The notes under the pieces are model-generated. The model was not told the origin of the DNA, did not search any database, and saw nothing but the letters and a program-made list of their open reading frames with translations. A stretch of DNA of 64,000 nucleotides from Sycobia sp. Sy_11 (taxonomy: Eukaryota; Arthropoda; Insecta; Hymenoptera; Epichrysomallidae). The translations under genes were made by a program, and so were the position numbers. Location of the stretch: contig JACCIC010000004.1 in assembly GCA_018907035.1 (NCBI GenBank), positions 8,035,001-8,099,000 of the forward strand, written 5' to 3'. Each line of letters opens with the position of its first letter. The first letter of the stretch is position 1. Shown here in pieces: positions 49,249 through 59,787 of this stretch.

Positions 49249-50833
49249 GTGTGCGTGTCTTCCTTGCCTTCCATCCTTGCGAATCATAGTTGACAATACA
49301 GAGTACAATATATATACATGTCGTGTAAATGCGTAATAGAAATCTGGGATGCACATACTATCAGTTTTTAATTGCATGCCTAGCACATTGTCATGCAAAA
49401 AAAGTATAGGAGTCCAGTTATTATATATATATACATAGATCGCTTATACAAAAGTTGCAATTTCTTTCTCGACTTTATACTTAATACGCGAATGCATGTT
49501 AAGAGAATCTTAAAAAAGAAGAATAAGCTCGATGATTTTTTATTTCAATTGGCCTAATGTTTTTTAGTTTTTCTTTATGTCTAATTTCATGTTTCGAATT
49601 GTATATCAGTATCTCACTCATGAGAGAATTTCAAGGACAAGCTAAAATTAAAATAAAATATATCAATATTTGATAAAAGAAAAAAAGGAGTTTTAGAAAA
49701 AATAATAGACGTCTATATATTTGTTTAAACAGAATCGAGAAAAACCATTTTTTTTCCATTCAGTAATTTGATGAAACTTTCTCATCTCTACTTTAAGTAT
49801 TGCATTCATATATATTTTATGAGTATAAATGACTATAAATGAAAATTGAATATTGCTAAAGATTAATTTATTGATAGCTTTAGAATGCTGTCAAATTTAG
49901 AATTATAAACCATACTTTATATTTCTATGTTACATTTAGAAATTTTCATGTAAAAATTTGCTTTATCTATACATACCTTAAATATATATATATATTCGTT
50001 TGTATCTTTTTTAATCTGTATATACGTATATTATTAAACAAACAAGTTAATGTAAAACATTTCTTCTTCAGTAATGCGTTTTCGGTAAGAGTTTCAATTG
50101 TATTTTGCTACACACACACACACACACACACTTCCATCTAAAACGTCTCGAATACCTCAACTTTTCTTAATTAAAATATAATTAAGTTAAAGTTCTTAAT
50201 TGGTGACGAAACCACGCGGTAATGTTACATTAAGCAAAAGGGTATTTTACATTATATACTAAATTTACTTTCTTATATATACATTGCTGCAATATAAATA
50301 TAACTTTTAAATTAAAAACCCAGGTTACCAAAATTCCTTTGCTGTCATTTCTTAAAATAAACAAGCGGCGTGCAGTCTTTTTTTTATTTTCTCAACAAAA
50401 GCCGCGTAAAATATAAACTAACCGAATGACGTAGTTATATGCATATTTTCGGAAACGCGCCCGCGCGCGCGAAAACCTCCGCTGTGCAGAAGTTTAAATT
50501 TGCTCTTATTTTTTTTTTGTCAATCCACCCGATTATAAAAAAAATATACTTACCTTCACTAGGTGCATACAAATATAATAATTCATATTGCAATTTTATA
50601 GAAATCGGACCAAATTCAGTCTATATATGCACAACCTGTACGTGCAATACACCAGAGAGAGCCTATGTATATACAAAAAATCTCTCCTCTCTCTCCTTCT
50701 CTCTTACTCGCTCTCTTGATACGCGGCGCGAACGCAATATCACCCTTCGCTCTCGCAATCGCAAATAACGCACATGCAGATACACCAGCACACGCAGATA
50801 CACATGCGCGCACGCACGAACGCACGCACGCAC

Positions 50834-50835
<2 letters not shown>

Positions 50836-50885
<50 letters not shown>

Positions 50886-50902
50886 AGAGAGAGAGAGAGA
50901 AA
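50836..50902. repeat. (GA)n microsatellite
   Basis: A GA run with a CAGG interruption near 50881. Confidence 0.95.
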
Positions 50903-51948
50903 GAGGAGTCATGCGATGAAGCAGCTCGGAATCAAGGAGTGGGGCCTCGTCGCGGCTCGCACACATTACGTCCCTGGAACCGATTGTGACTATATACTGT
51001 ACTGACACTGCTGTGCTGAGTCACACGATATACGTACATCGCTCTCTCGCGCAATAATCCAGTACGGCACACGTTGCGCGACAGTACGGATCTTTATTTC
51101 CCCTCTCGGTGTTGATTATAATATATTTATAACCAGTATTCATATACATATATATACATCTAATATAAGAAAAACGTTATTATATATTCGTCCAATTGAC
51201 ATATATATATACACACACATATATATATTTGCATACTTATACGCTCCTGTATAGGAGGGTCTCCAGGAGTTATATATACATAAATATATATAGATATATA
51301 CGAATAGCGGCGTGCTGTATCGAATCACGAGGTGGCTAAAAGGAATATAATTTTACGGGACGAAAACAGGCTCTCGCATACGTATACAGATCCTGACGGC
51401 GCCCACGTGGGAGGGCGTCTGTGTGTGTGTGCGCGCGCGCACGCGGTGCGGGCTATACAAAGGGCAACGCGCGACATATCCGCCCCCACCCATGCCACAT
51501 CCGCGGGGGCTCCGTATGCATCTGGCGGGAGATTCGAATTCTAGCCTAGCCGGTTCTGCTATATACATACATGTATGTATAATGTATAGCGGCGAATTTT
51601 GAGGTTATAATATTCGATTCATCGACTTCAACACACCTCGCCCGCGTATGTTAAACATCATCGGCATTCGTAGTAGCACGTGTATATATACGCCGCAATT
51701 GCGCGCGCACACACACACATACATCGTACACGCACGCACGATATATATATATATATATATACATACATACATACATACATGCATATACACAAAAACATTC
51801 GCACACGTCGTCTGCTCCGGTTGGCTGTCGTATCAACAATATATAGTACGCGATTGAGCCAGAACTACTGCTGCAGGAAAACACCGCTATACTCGTTCTC
51901 TCCCCTCCCGTTATCTCTTTCCTCTCATCCGTGTACAACATCCGCACG

Positions 51949-51975
51949 CTCGTCGTCGTCGTCGTCGTCGTCATC

Positions 51976-52022
<47 letters not shown>
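51949..52022. repeat. (CGT)n then (GA)n
   Basis: About 8 CGT units are followed closely by about 22 GA units starting at 51978. Confidence 0.95.
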
Positions 52023-52029
<7 letters not shown>

Positions 52030-52294
52030 CCGAGAGAACGAGAGAAAGAGGAACAGCTCATAGTCCGCAGCTGATGCGGGGCCACGTATACTATAAGTAA
52101 TATACACGCCGGTAGACTCATTCGTCGAAGGTGCGTGTGCACGCTGCTGCTGATGCATCGCAGTCGAGCTTGGGCGGTTGTTGCAGGAGCCAAAAGAAAG
52201 CTGCGAGAGAGAGCATATCCATACACGAGAAGAGAGAAGGAGAGGCGACGCCCGCCACACATATAAAACGCGTGTGTTGGACCAACGCTCTCTG

Positions 52295-52295
<1 letters not shown>

Positions 52296-52380
<85 letters not shown>
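52296..52380. repeat. (CT)n microsatellite, about 42 copies
   Basis: The longest pure array in the window. It is complementary to the GA array 275 bp to its left. Confidence 0.95.
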
Positions 52381-52387
<7 letters not shown>

Positions 52388-52568
52388 GTCTCTTTCTCTA
52401 CTGATGCTCTCACTATTTCCGAGCCGACAGCCCGGCCGTGATGAGCTCCGGCCATCGGCTTAGCCCATCAGCTTCGCGAGTCAGGAAAAACATTGCCGCT
52501 ATTAAACGTCGTGGCCGATTATATTATTAATATTTGTGTGTGTATATATATATATATATATACATATA

Positions 52569-52571
<3 letters not shown>

Positions 52572-52620
<49 letters not shown>
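52572..52620. repeat. (AT)n microsatellite
   Basis: A pure AT run of about 49 bp. Confidence 0.95.
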
Positions 52621-52623
<3 letters not shown>

Positions 52624-52939
52624 GGCTGGTTATTCTTGCGTATAGGTATATATATGTGTATATGCATATATAGCACGACGTCAGCTGATGCAAATATATA
52701 ACTCTTTCGGCTCTTCTAAGCCGTCAGGGTATCAGTGCGGACTGGAGCCAGTATCGGCTTCTTCGGTGAGGATATAAATCTCGGGGAGTGCGTGTGTATA
52801 TATAATAATATAGTGGTGACGAAGAGGAGGAAGTAAGCAATAGTTGAATTATCGCGATCTTGTTCCGATGTATTCTTTTTTGGAGCATATTCATCCATCC
52901 AAGTGTTATTGCTGTTTGTAATATATGTCCATGCTAATC

Positions 52940-52941
<2 letters not shown>

Positions 52942-52981
<40 letters not shown>
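52942..52981. repeat. (GA)n microsatellite
   Basis: A pure GA run of 40 bp. Confidence 0.95.
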
Positions 52982-52984
<3 letters not shown>

Positions 52985-52990
52985 CAATTA

Positions 52991-54016
52991 TAATTTATTT
53001 GTGGCGCACAACACGCTAAGGAGCGTTTTGTGTGTAAGAGAAAAATTATAGTTTTGCAATTGAATAATTGTAAACAGTTTTAAAGTTTAGATTGTTATTA
53101 AGCATAAATATAGGCAATATATTGTTGATTATTTTGATTTTGGAGTAAGAAAGTGTAGTTTATAGTGCTATTGTGAACAATATTTTAAATTACACTTGTA
53201 TTGTGTATACAACTTGAGACACTATCATTAATAATAATTAATGATGCTGTTGAGAGATTAATTTTACTTTTTAACTGTTATAATAAGTAAATACTTTTAT
53301 AGATAACATATCAGAAATTTTTTATGATTAAAGTCTATTCATACAATAATAGAAATTGATCCACTTTTATTAAATAAATTTTTATTAATAGCTTATTATT
53401 TACTATTATTTTATTACTTTTGCACTGGAAAATACAACTTTTATTTTATATATCTACTTACTTTAAAAAAGAAATTGTATATATTTGCAAACAATTTCTT
53501 GCAATGCATTAACAAATTAATTCTTATCATTATAATTAACATTAAACTTCTTTAATTAAATTCACTGATTAATTAAACTTCTAAGAGTACTTTCTAAAAT
53601 CTAATTAAATTTATTATTTTGCCTATAACAATAAATAATATTTGAAATCTGAAGAAATTTGATATTAATAATATTTCATTTTTATAATTAATATGTTAAT
53701 ATATAATTTTCATTTCACAAAAAGTATTTATTTATTCCATTTAAATGAATAACTTTATTATACATCAACAAATATTAAATAAAATTTTAGTGTAACAAAA
53801 ATTTCAAAACCATATATTGTAAGACTTTGACTCCAAAATACATTTATCTTCTACTTGCCTTGCTTATATTTTAAACTCATTGAACAAATGAACATTTAAT
53901 CTTCATTTATCATTTTTAATCACCTGTAGATAAATCTAAATGATAAAAAACAATGCATTTTAAAAATCTTTTCATTTTAAGTTGCAGTTTTTTAATTTTT
54001 ATCTTTCTCTCTCCAG
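52991..54016. other. AT-rich putative intron before the cnc coding exon
   Basis: No gene, and no repeat longer than a few units, was seen. It ends in a strong pyrimidine tract and acceptor, TATCTTTCTCTCTCCAG, at 54000-54016. Confidence 0.45.
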
Positions 54017-54375
54017 GTATAAAAAAAAGAATTCAACAAGTTATGATGAAGAATCTACAGTGAGATCAAAACAATCATTCTAAATATCAAGTGAAATAGT
54101 GAAATGCACAAGAATAAAAAAATATTCACTATGTTTCACAGATTGATTGTACTGAATATGAGAGCAAAACCACTGTGACAAAAACTTTCATAACTCAGTG
54201 ACAGTGACTGTGATAAAATAAATTATTATAAATAACAATAAATAAAGAAACTATAATTTCTACGCTAGTTTTTAAAATTATTTAATGAAGGTGCTAAAAT
54301 GAACTGTGATAGTTCTATAAAAAAATACATAAAATTAATTTGTTTATACTAAAAATTATAATCACAAAAATCATC
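54017..54375 (+). other. Probable 5' leader of the cnc coding exon
   Basis: The best acceptor upstream of the ATG ends at 54016. If it is used, the exon has about 360 nt of leader with several upstream ATGs. One is a short uORF starting ATGATGAAGAATCTACAGTGA near 54043. Such uORFs would lower translation of the main frame under normal conditions. Alternative acceptors closer to the ATG cannot be excluded. Confidence 0.4.
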
Positions 54376-54825
54376 ATGTACCTCAAAAAGTTCTACAGTG
54401 ACGAGTTATTGCAACTCGCACTGCTACTATCGCTGCTTAGAATAGATCCTGATTCCTACTTAGGACTAGATGTTCAAACTATTGGAGTTGGTTCTCTAAA
54501 CCTGCACAATGGTACAAGTTGGCACACAGATGCCCACACAGTAGTACATAGACCAGTCTTTGTTCATCCAAAAAATTTAGACTCGGTGCTGTTAAACTAC
54601 GAGAGAGATTTGTTCGAAGACTTGAATGCTTTAGGAAGATACAATAGAATAAATACTTCACCAAATGACATACATGCTTACCTATTAAATGTCGATGAAA
54701 AAGCTGGTCCAAGTGTAGCAGTGAATGATGCAGCTGATAGTGCCAGAAATCTCACATCCCCGGATCCACCAACTCCTTCGCAAACTACAGATGAGAATGT
54801 AGAAGCTGCTGAACTTACCCAAGAG
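54376..54825 (+). CDS. cnc: cap'n'collar (NFE2L1/CncC-like) first coding exon
   Basis: ATG at 54376 (A at -3) opens 150 codons ending at GAG|GTAGAG, phase 0. The N-terminus, MYLKKFYSDELLQLALLLSL then LRIDPDSYLG, is the N-terminal homology box of NFE2L1/CncC proteins. The hydrophobic residues 11-21 anchor the factor in the ER membrane as a signal-anchor. Further family landmarks are HPKNLDSVLLNYERDLFEDL (about 64-83) and SPNDIHAYLLNVDEKAGPSV (about 95-114). Residues 45-47 (NGT) are a possible N-glycosylation site. Cnc factors are CNC-bZIP activators of antioxidant, detoxification and proteasome genes that act with small Maf. The neh2-like DLG region and the bZIP domain must lie in exons to the right of the window. 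Upstream in-frame codons (54340-54375) contain no ATG, which fixes the start. Confidence 0.88.
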
Positions 54826-54966
54826 GTAGAGAAGATGTTTGTTTCTACGATATGTAAACAAGATTGTGTGCTAAACAATGTTCCTGATAATTTGTATACA
54901 GTTGTTGAGCATTTTTTTCACACAGGATTGTTTAAATATTTTTTTAATAACTAATACTGTAATAAA
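54826..54966 (+). other. cnc intron start with in-frame extension and AATAAA
   Basis: If the donor at 54826 is not used, the frame continues 42 codons to TAA at 54952-54954. An AATAAA follows at 54961-54966. This would make a short isoform carrying only the membrane-anchored amino-terminal part. In AT-rich intron such a signal can be chance. Confidence 0.3.
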
Positions 54967-56648
54967 CACTTACTTGAAAATTAAAATACATCATAAATTA
55001 TAAAATTCTGGACTAATTTTTTAACTGCCAAGTAATATTATTTATTTATTTAGTTAGTTAATTTATACTTATATCAATTATACAAAATTACAGAAAAAGT
55101 AATTATTATCCCTATTTATCTTAAAATTATATATATTATATACGACATATATAATATTTTAAAATAATTTAATATGTTTCAAAAAAATTCATAAAATAGT
55201 TCAAAATGATATAAGTTCAAAACAATAAGAAGTAAAAAATATTTTAATAATTCAATGATGTATTTATTAAAGTAGTTATTAGTAAACTAATACATATACA
55301 CGCGCGTGCGAGCACACACACGGATACAGGCGCACGCACGTATATATCATCACACATCATCACACACACATATTTATCAACTAAAAAATACAAGATTATT
55401 GAAAAAATAATCATCTAGAAATTTAATCTATAAATAAAAGATTTATAGTTAATACGATTTACTTGTCTTTCCAAAAAAAAAGAAAACAATTTGAGAGTTC
55501 CAACAGCATTAAAAAAATCAACTATATAACTCACAGAATTACGCACACAGCATCGCACTTTTCTTATCTACCGTGATAAAAGTAAAGTATCTTATAATAG
55601 ACGTTCGGCAACAATGACAGATTTTAACCTTGCACTATTTAATCTCATTTATGCCGTTCAAAAGAAAGGACTGTTTTAGAAAACCGTTTTTTTATTCCAT
55701 TCTTCTGTCATCTGAAGATCATCCACTTCTTTCTGTTCCCTTCTTCAACTTTTGTAAGAAACTGTCGTTTTCCGGTTGAATTCCGATCACAGTTTCCGAT
55801 CGTTCCGATTTCCGATTCTGAATATCCCATATGGAGTAATACGGAGAGCAAGAGGAGGTACAGGGTTTATAATATAGTGATGAAAACATCGGCTCATATT
55901 GGGACTATTGAAAGAGAGAAATACATTCTTCATTAATTTTTTGCTTCTATATCAATAATGTTTTCTTATAATATTTATATTGCACTGAAAAAATATATGC
56001 TGTTTCATTATCCTAAATTCAAAATATATCTTATTATTTATATTTGCGATAAAGACAAAGAAAGTATTTGACGCACATAAATTACAACGTTGAGTTACGA
56101 ATTATTTGTTTTTCTCGACTATGTGCTTTCACGTCAGAAGGAAAAGAATCATCTTCTATGTTTAAAAATACTACATTTCGGCATGATTTCATAAGCTTTT
56201 AATGGTAAAAAAATGTTCATATTTTTTCAGCGTTTATTATGTATATGTATAACTTAAATTACGTTATAATTGATATTATATATATTATAATTAGGTATAA
56301 CTTCGAATCTTTCTGATTTTTTCATAAAATGTTAACGGAAGGACTATGAGATATTTTTTATCCCATAAAAATTCAATTGGGATTCTAATAAAATCAAGGA
56401 AGTTAAATACAATTTCCCATGAAGTAACTAAAACAAATTTATACATTAGTGTCATTAATAATTCAAACCACGAATGTTCGCGTTTTTATCCTTTTTTATA
56501 TAATTAATTGTACATATCAGGGATTATAATTTATGTGCTATAAAATTTTTTACTTTTTTCCAAGAATTATAATACATATAAACCATATGATAATGTGATA
56601 ATCTTCGGTAAACTTTAGCGTATTATCATTAGCATTAGCATTGAACAC

Positions 56649-56651
<3 letters not shown>

Positions 56652-56706
<55 letters not shown>
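56652..56706. repeat. (CT)n microsatellite
   Basis: A pure CT run of about 55 bp. Confidence 0.95.
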
Positions 56707-56709
<3 letters not shown>

Positions 56710-57460
56710 ATGTATTGTATACCCGTTTTACTTCTCAACGATAAAACACGTATTAGATGTATATCATCCACCTTTAGTACACTGAAGACGATTAATGTAT
56801 TTCAGATGCAATTTTACTCATAAATTATTCTCGAATTAAAAATTAAATGTTGTCTTAAAACATGTGCAGATAATTGTTTAGTAATTAATATTTGATACTT
56901 AAAAATTATTTTCATATTTAAAATTTTTTTATAACAAATCTTTAAAAGAAATCGAAAAAAATCGAGATTCAAAAAATCAAAACAATCGAGAATCGGAAAA
57001 ATTTTAAAAAAATTCTAGCTCAATAATTTATATGTTCGATTTCACGTTTGACTGTCATTAATTGAAAAACAAAAATAAGAGTTGTAATACACGATCAATC
57101 CAAAAGTATTTAAAATATTAGATTCGATCACCTGATACGAATTTCCAACTATTCTCTAAGAGATTCAAATTTGTCGAATAATTGAATTTCAGGAATTTCT
57201 ACGACCTGTTTACAGTGTTCGAATCTGACACGAGATATAATTACACAATATTATTTAATTGGAAACAAAATCAGCTCTATTAAAACCTTCCTCAATATTT
57301 CTATATTATTTACTGGCATAAGATTTAAATGCAGACGTAAAATTCTCCGTAAGAAAACGAAAGAAACTCCCCTTTAAAACTCTAAATGAACGAGATCTGA
57401 ACGCGTGGTATAAAACCCGTTCGTTGTTCCACAAATTCATACAACCGCATTTCCAAAGCA

Positions 57461-57463
<3 letters not shown>

Positions 57464-57507
<44 letters not shown>
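57464..57507. repeat. (AT)n microsatellite
   Basis: A pure AT run of about 44 bp. Confidence 0.95.
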
Positions 57508-57508
<1 letters not shown>

Positions 57509-57819
57509 CATTTTCTAACATTAAAAATTCGTTAAAAGAATTTTTTCACATAATGACCGCACGAGTCCACGCGTTCGTGTCTCTAATTAACAAGTACTTG
57601 GCAAAAACCTCTGATCGTTGTTTACCTATTGGAGTAAATGACAACTCGAATGGCGAAAGAGGTGTATATCCGCAGGAGAAAGGACAGATCCCATAATATA
57701 AATTTCGATTTCATTTTTCAAATACTGCACTGCGGAGAATCCTATTTTTCTATACTTCTCTTTCATTCGCGTCTTTCTCGCCCCTCTCCTTATATATTCC
57801 AATCCTCTTGACGAAAAAA

Positions 57820-57945
57820 GAGAATGATAGAGAGGGGAAGAAGGAGAAAGAGGAAGAGATAGAGACAAAGACAGATATAGTGAGAGAGAGGGAGAGAGAG
57901 AAAGAGAGAGAGAGAGATTGAGAGTGAGGGGGGCAGAAGAGAATC
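57820..57945. repeat. GA-rich homopurine tract, imperfect
   Basis: About 125 bp that is almost all purine on the + strand, with GAGAGAG cores. Confidence 0.85.
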
Positions 57946-58042
57946 TACGTGGTATTGGAAGTGCAAAATAAGAATCACATCGAAGCACAGTGCACGCGAA
58001 CGTGGCGTATCGAATTATTTTTTCTCGTTTGCACTCTTTCTA

Positions 58043-58073
<31 letters not shown>

Positions 58074-58198
58074 GTCTCGCTCCCTCTGTCTGTCTCCAGA
58101 GAAACCAAAAATAACTTTTCCGTGAGAAATTTTCGCGAGCAGCCCGTATGCGCTGCGGGGTCGCGACAAAGGCGATATCTTGCCACTGTCGCGCATAG

Positions 58199-58201
<3 letters not shown>

Positions 58202-58247
<46 letters not shown>
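58202..58247. repeat. (AT)n microsatellite
   Basis: A pure AT run of about 46 bp, flanked by GTGTATAT and ATACACCT inverted ends. Confidence 0.95.
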
Positions 58248-58250
<3 letters not shown>

Positions 58251-58348
58251 CTCTGCGCAGATTAACTATATATATGCGATGGCGTCGACCTCGTTCTTTT
58301 TCTGCACCGCGCTTTTCCTCGACTCCTTTTTTTGCCCTCTCCTTTTGC

Positions 58349-58351
<3 letters not shown>

Positions 58352-58391
<40 letters not shown>
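58352..58391. repeat. (CT)n microsatellite
   Basis: A pure CT run of 40 bp. Confidence 0.95.
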
Positions 58392-58393
<2 letters not shown>

Positions 58394-59488
58394 CGCGTGT
58401 TTCTCTCGCAATAAACAACCTTGATGCCTATATACGAGTGATCGTTCACCATTTTTTTCTTCACATTTAATCGGCCGTCAATTATAGGAAACATTAGATT
58501 AGGTGAATTTTCGCTCCTCCCGGCATTCCGGTTAGCGATATGTTTGTACTCAATTTCATGGAATCTGACGAACTTCATTGCTCCACAAAATTGGAAATGT
58601 CCAAAACACGATGCAAATTATACAATTTACTTCATTTATATACGGATTCATGGAATTTTATGTATATATAATACTTAATGTATGTATTATATAATATAAC
58701 TTGAAAATGATGAATATATATATAAGAAAAGAAATGAACAAGTAAATGGATAAATAAATGAACTAAAATCAATTATTCAAAGAGTTCGAAAGAATAATTT
58801 AATATAAATTTAATTTAAAATATAATACTTTAAATATTCAATTCTTAATTGTTAAAGAGTTGTCACACAAATAGTCTGATTGTTGTTGGCTTATTCACTG
58901 TTTTCAGAGAAGTAAAAGAAAGACACCTGAATATATGTTTTGTAGTATCAAATTACTCTTTCTGAAAAATTAAGATGACCAATTTTCTTTGTTTTTACAA
59001 AATGTCTTAAAATCAGCCATAGTCAGTGATGAAGAAGTAGACAAAAATAAAGAATGAAAACTATCAATTTATATAAAACTTATTCTCGCTTTGATTTTTT
59101 CGTCAAAAAAAATGCTATAAAAAATATTATAATACATTTTTATTACTAACGAAGGCTGGATCAGATGGACATCCAACTCTTAAGGGCTCCCTTAACCGGT
59201 GAAAAATTTCAAAAACAACATCGAGATTTTTTAGATCATCACAAATGTGAAATAACTGTTTATAATGAGAATGATTGAAAAAGCATCTTAAAAGTAAAGC
59301 ATAAAATGCACCCTTATTACTAGAAAAAGGAAAAAACCTTAATCTCTAAATAAGTGCGATTTTTCAAATTTTTTAAAAACATAGAACAATGCGCTTAACT
59401 AATTTTTTTAATAAATCTATATATTTTGATCGAAAGATATTGAAATGTTAGTTCAGATTATGTTGTGCACGCGATATATATGTAGAAA

Positions 59489-59494
59489 GCGCGC

Positions 59495-59555
<61 letters not shown>
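59489..59555. repeat. (GC)n(GT)n(GA)n compound microsatellite
   Basis: Three pure dinucleotide arrays abut without spacer: GC (59489-59509), GT (to about 59526), then AG (to 59555). Confidence 0.95.
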
Positions 59556-59558
<3 letters not shown>

Positions 59559-59720
59559 TCAGACATATAAATAACTGACGATTGCAGAAAAATTCCCAGA
59601 TTTTTTAAGACGCACTCAAAAAAAAAATATATTCTTAAAATAAACCCTTTAATTCAGGGTGTGTGTTCGAAGGAGCGAAAGTCAAACTCTCCGGAATCTC
59701 TTTTAAAATACTACTCATTG

Positions 59721-59721
59721 C

Positions 59722-59785
<64 letters not shown>
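59721..59785. repeat. (AT)n microsatellite
   Basis: An AT run of about 65 bp with one ATAC interruption. Confidence 0.95.

Positions 59786-59787
<2 letters not shown>

Larger units (their letters stand above)
44801..50399. other. Putative intron, AT-rich, microsatellites
   Basis: No gene was recognised. A GC-richer patch at 45850-46040 includes an acceptor/donor-bounded 59-nt open segment (45853-45911), judged unsupported. Confidence 0.4.
50400..52990 (+). promoter_or_regulatory. Second CpG/GAGA-rich promoter-like block, upstream of cnc exon
   Basis: CpG-dense, GC-raised DNA (for example GCGCCCGCGCGCGCGAAAAC near 50457) alternates with long GA/CT tracts for 2.6 kb and then falls back to AT-rich sequence. 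This is the same composition as the 12.5-14.1 kb block. It ends about 1.4 kb before the cnc coding exon. A possible donor (GAGGAA|GTAAGC at 52833) could end a non-coding first exon. The + strand assignment is inferred from cnc; a minus-strand promoter is not excluded. Confidence 0.4.

Noticed and set aside
4544..59785. Many ORFs of 60-240 codons encoding IYIYIY, SLSLSL, RERERE, VCVCVC or THTHTH
   Set aside because: They are translations of AT, CT/GA, GT and CA microsatellites, with no start context, splice signals or domains.
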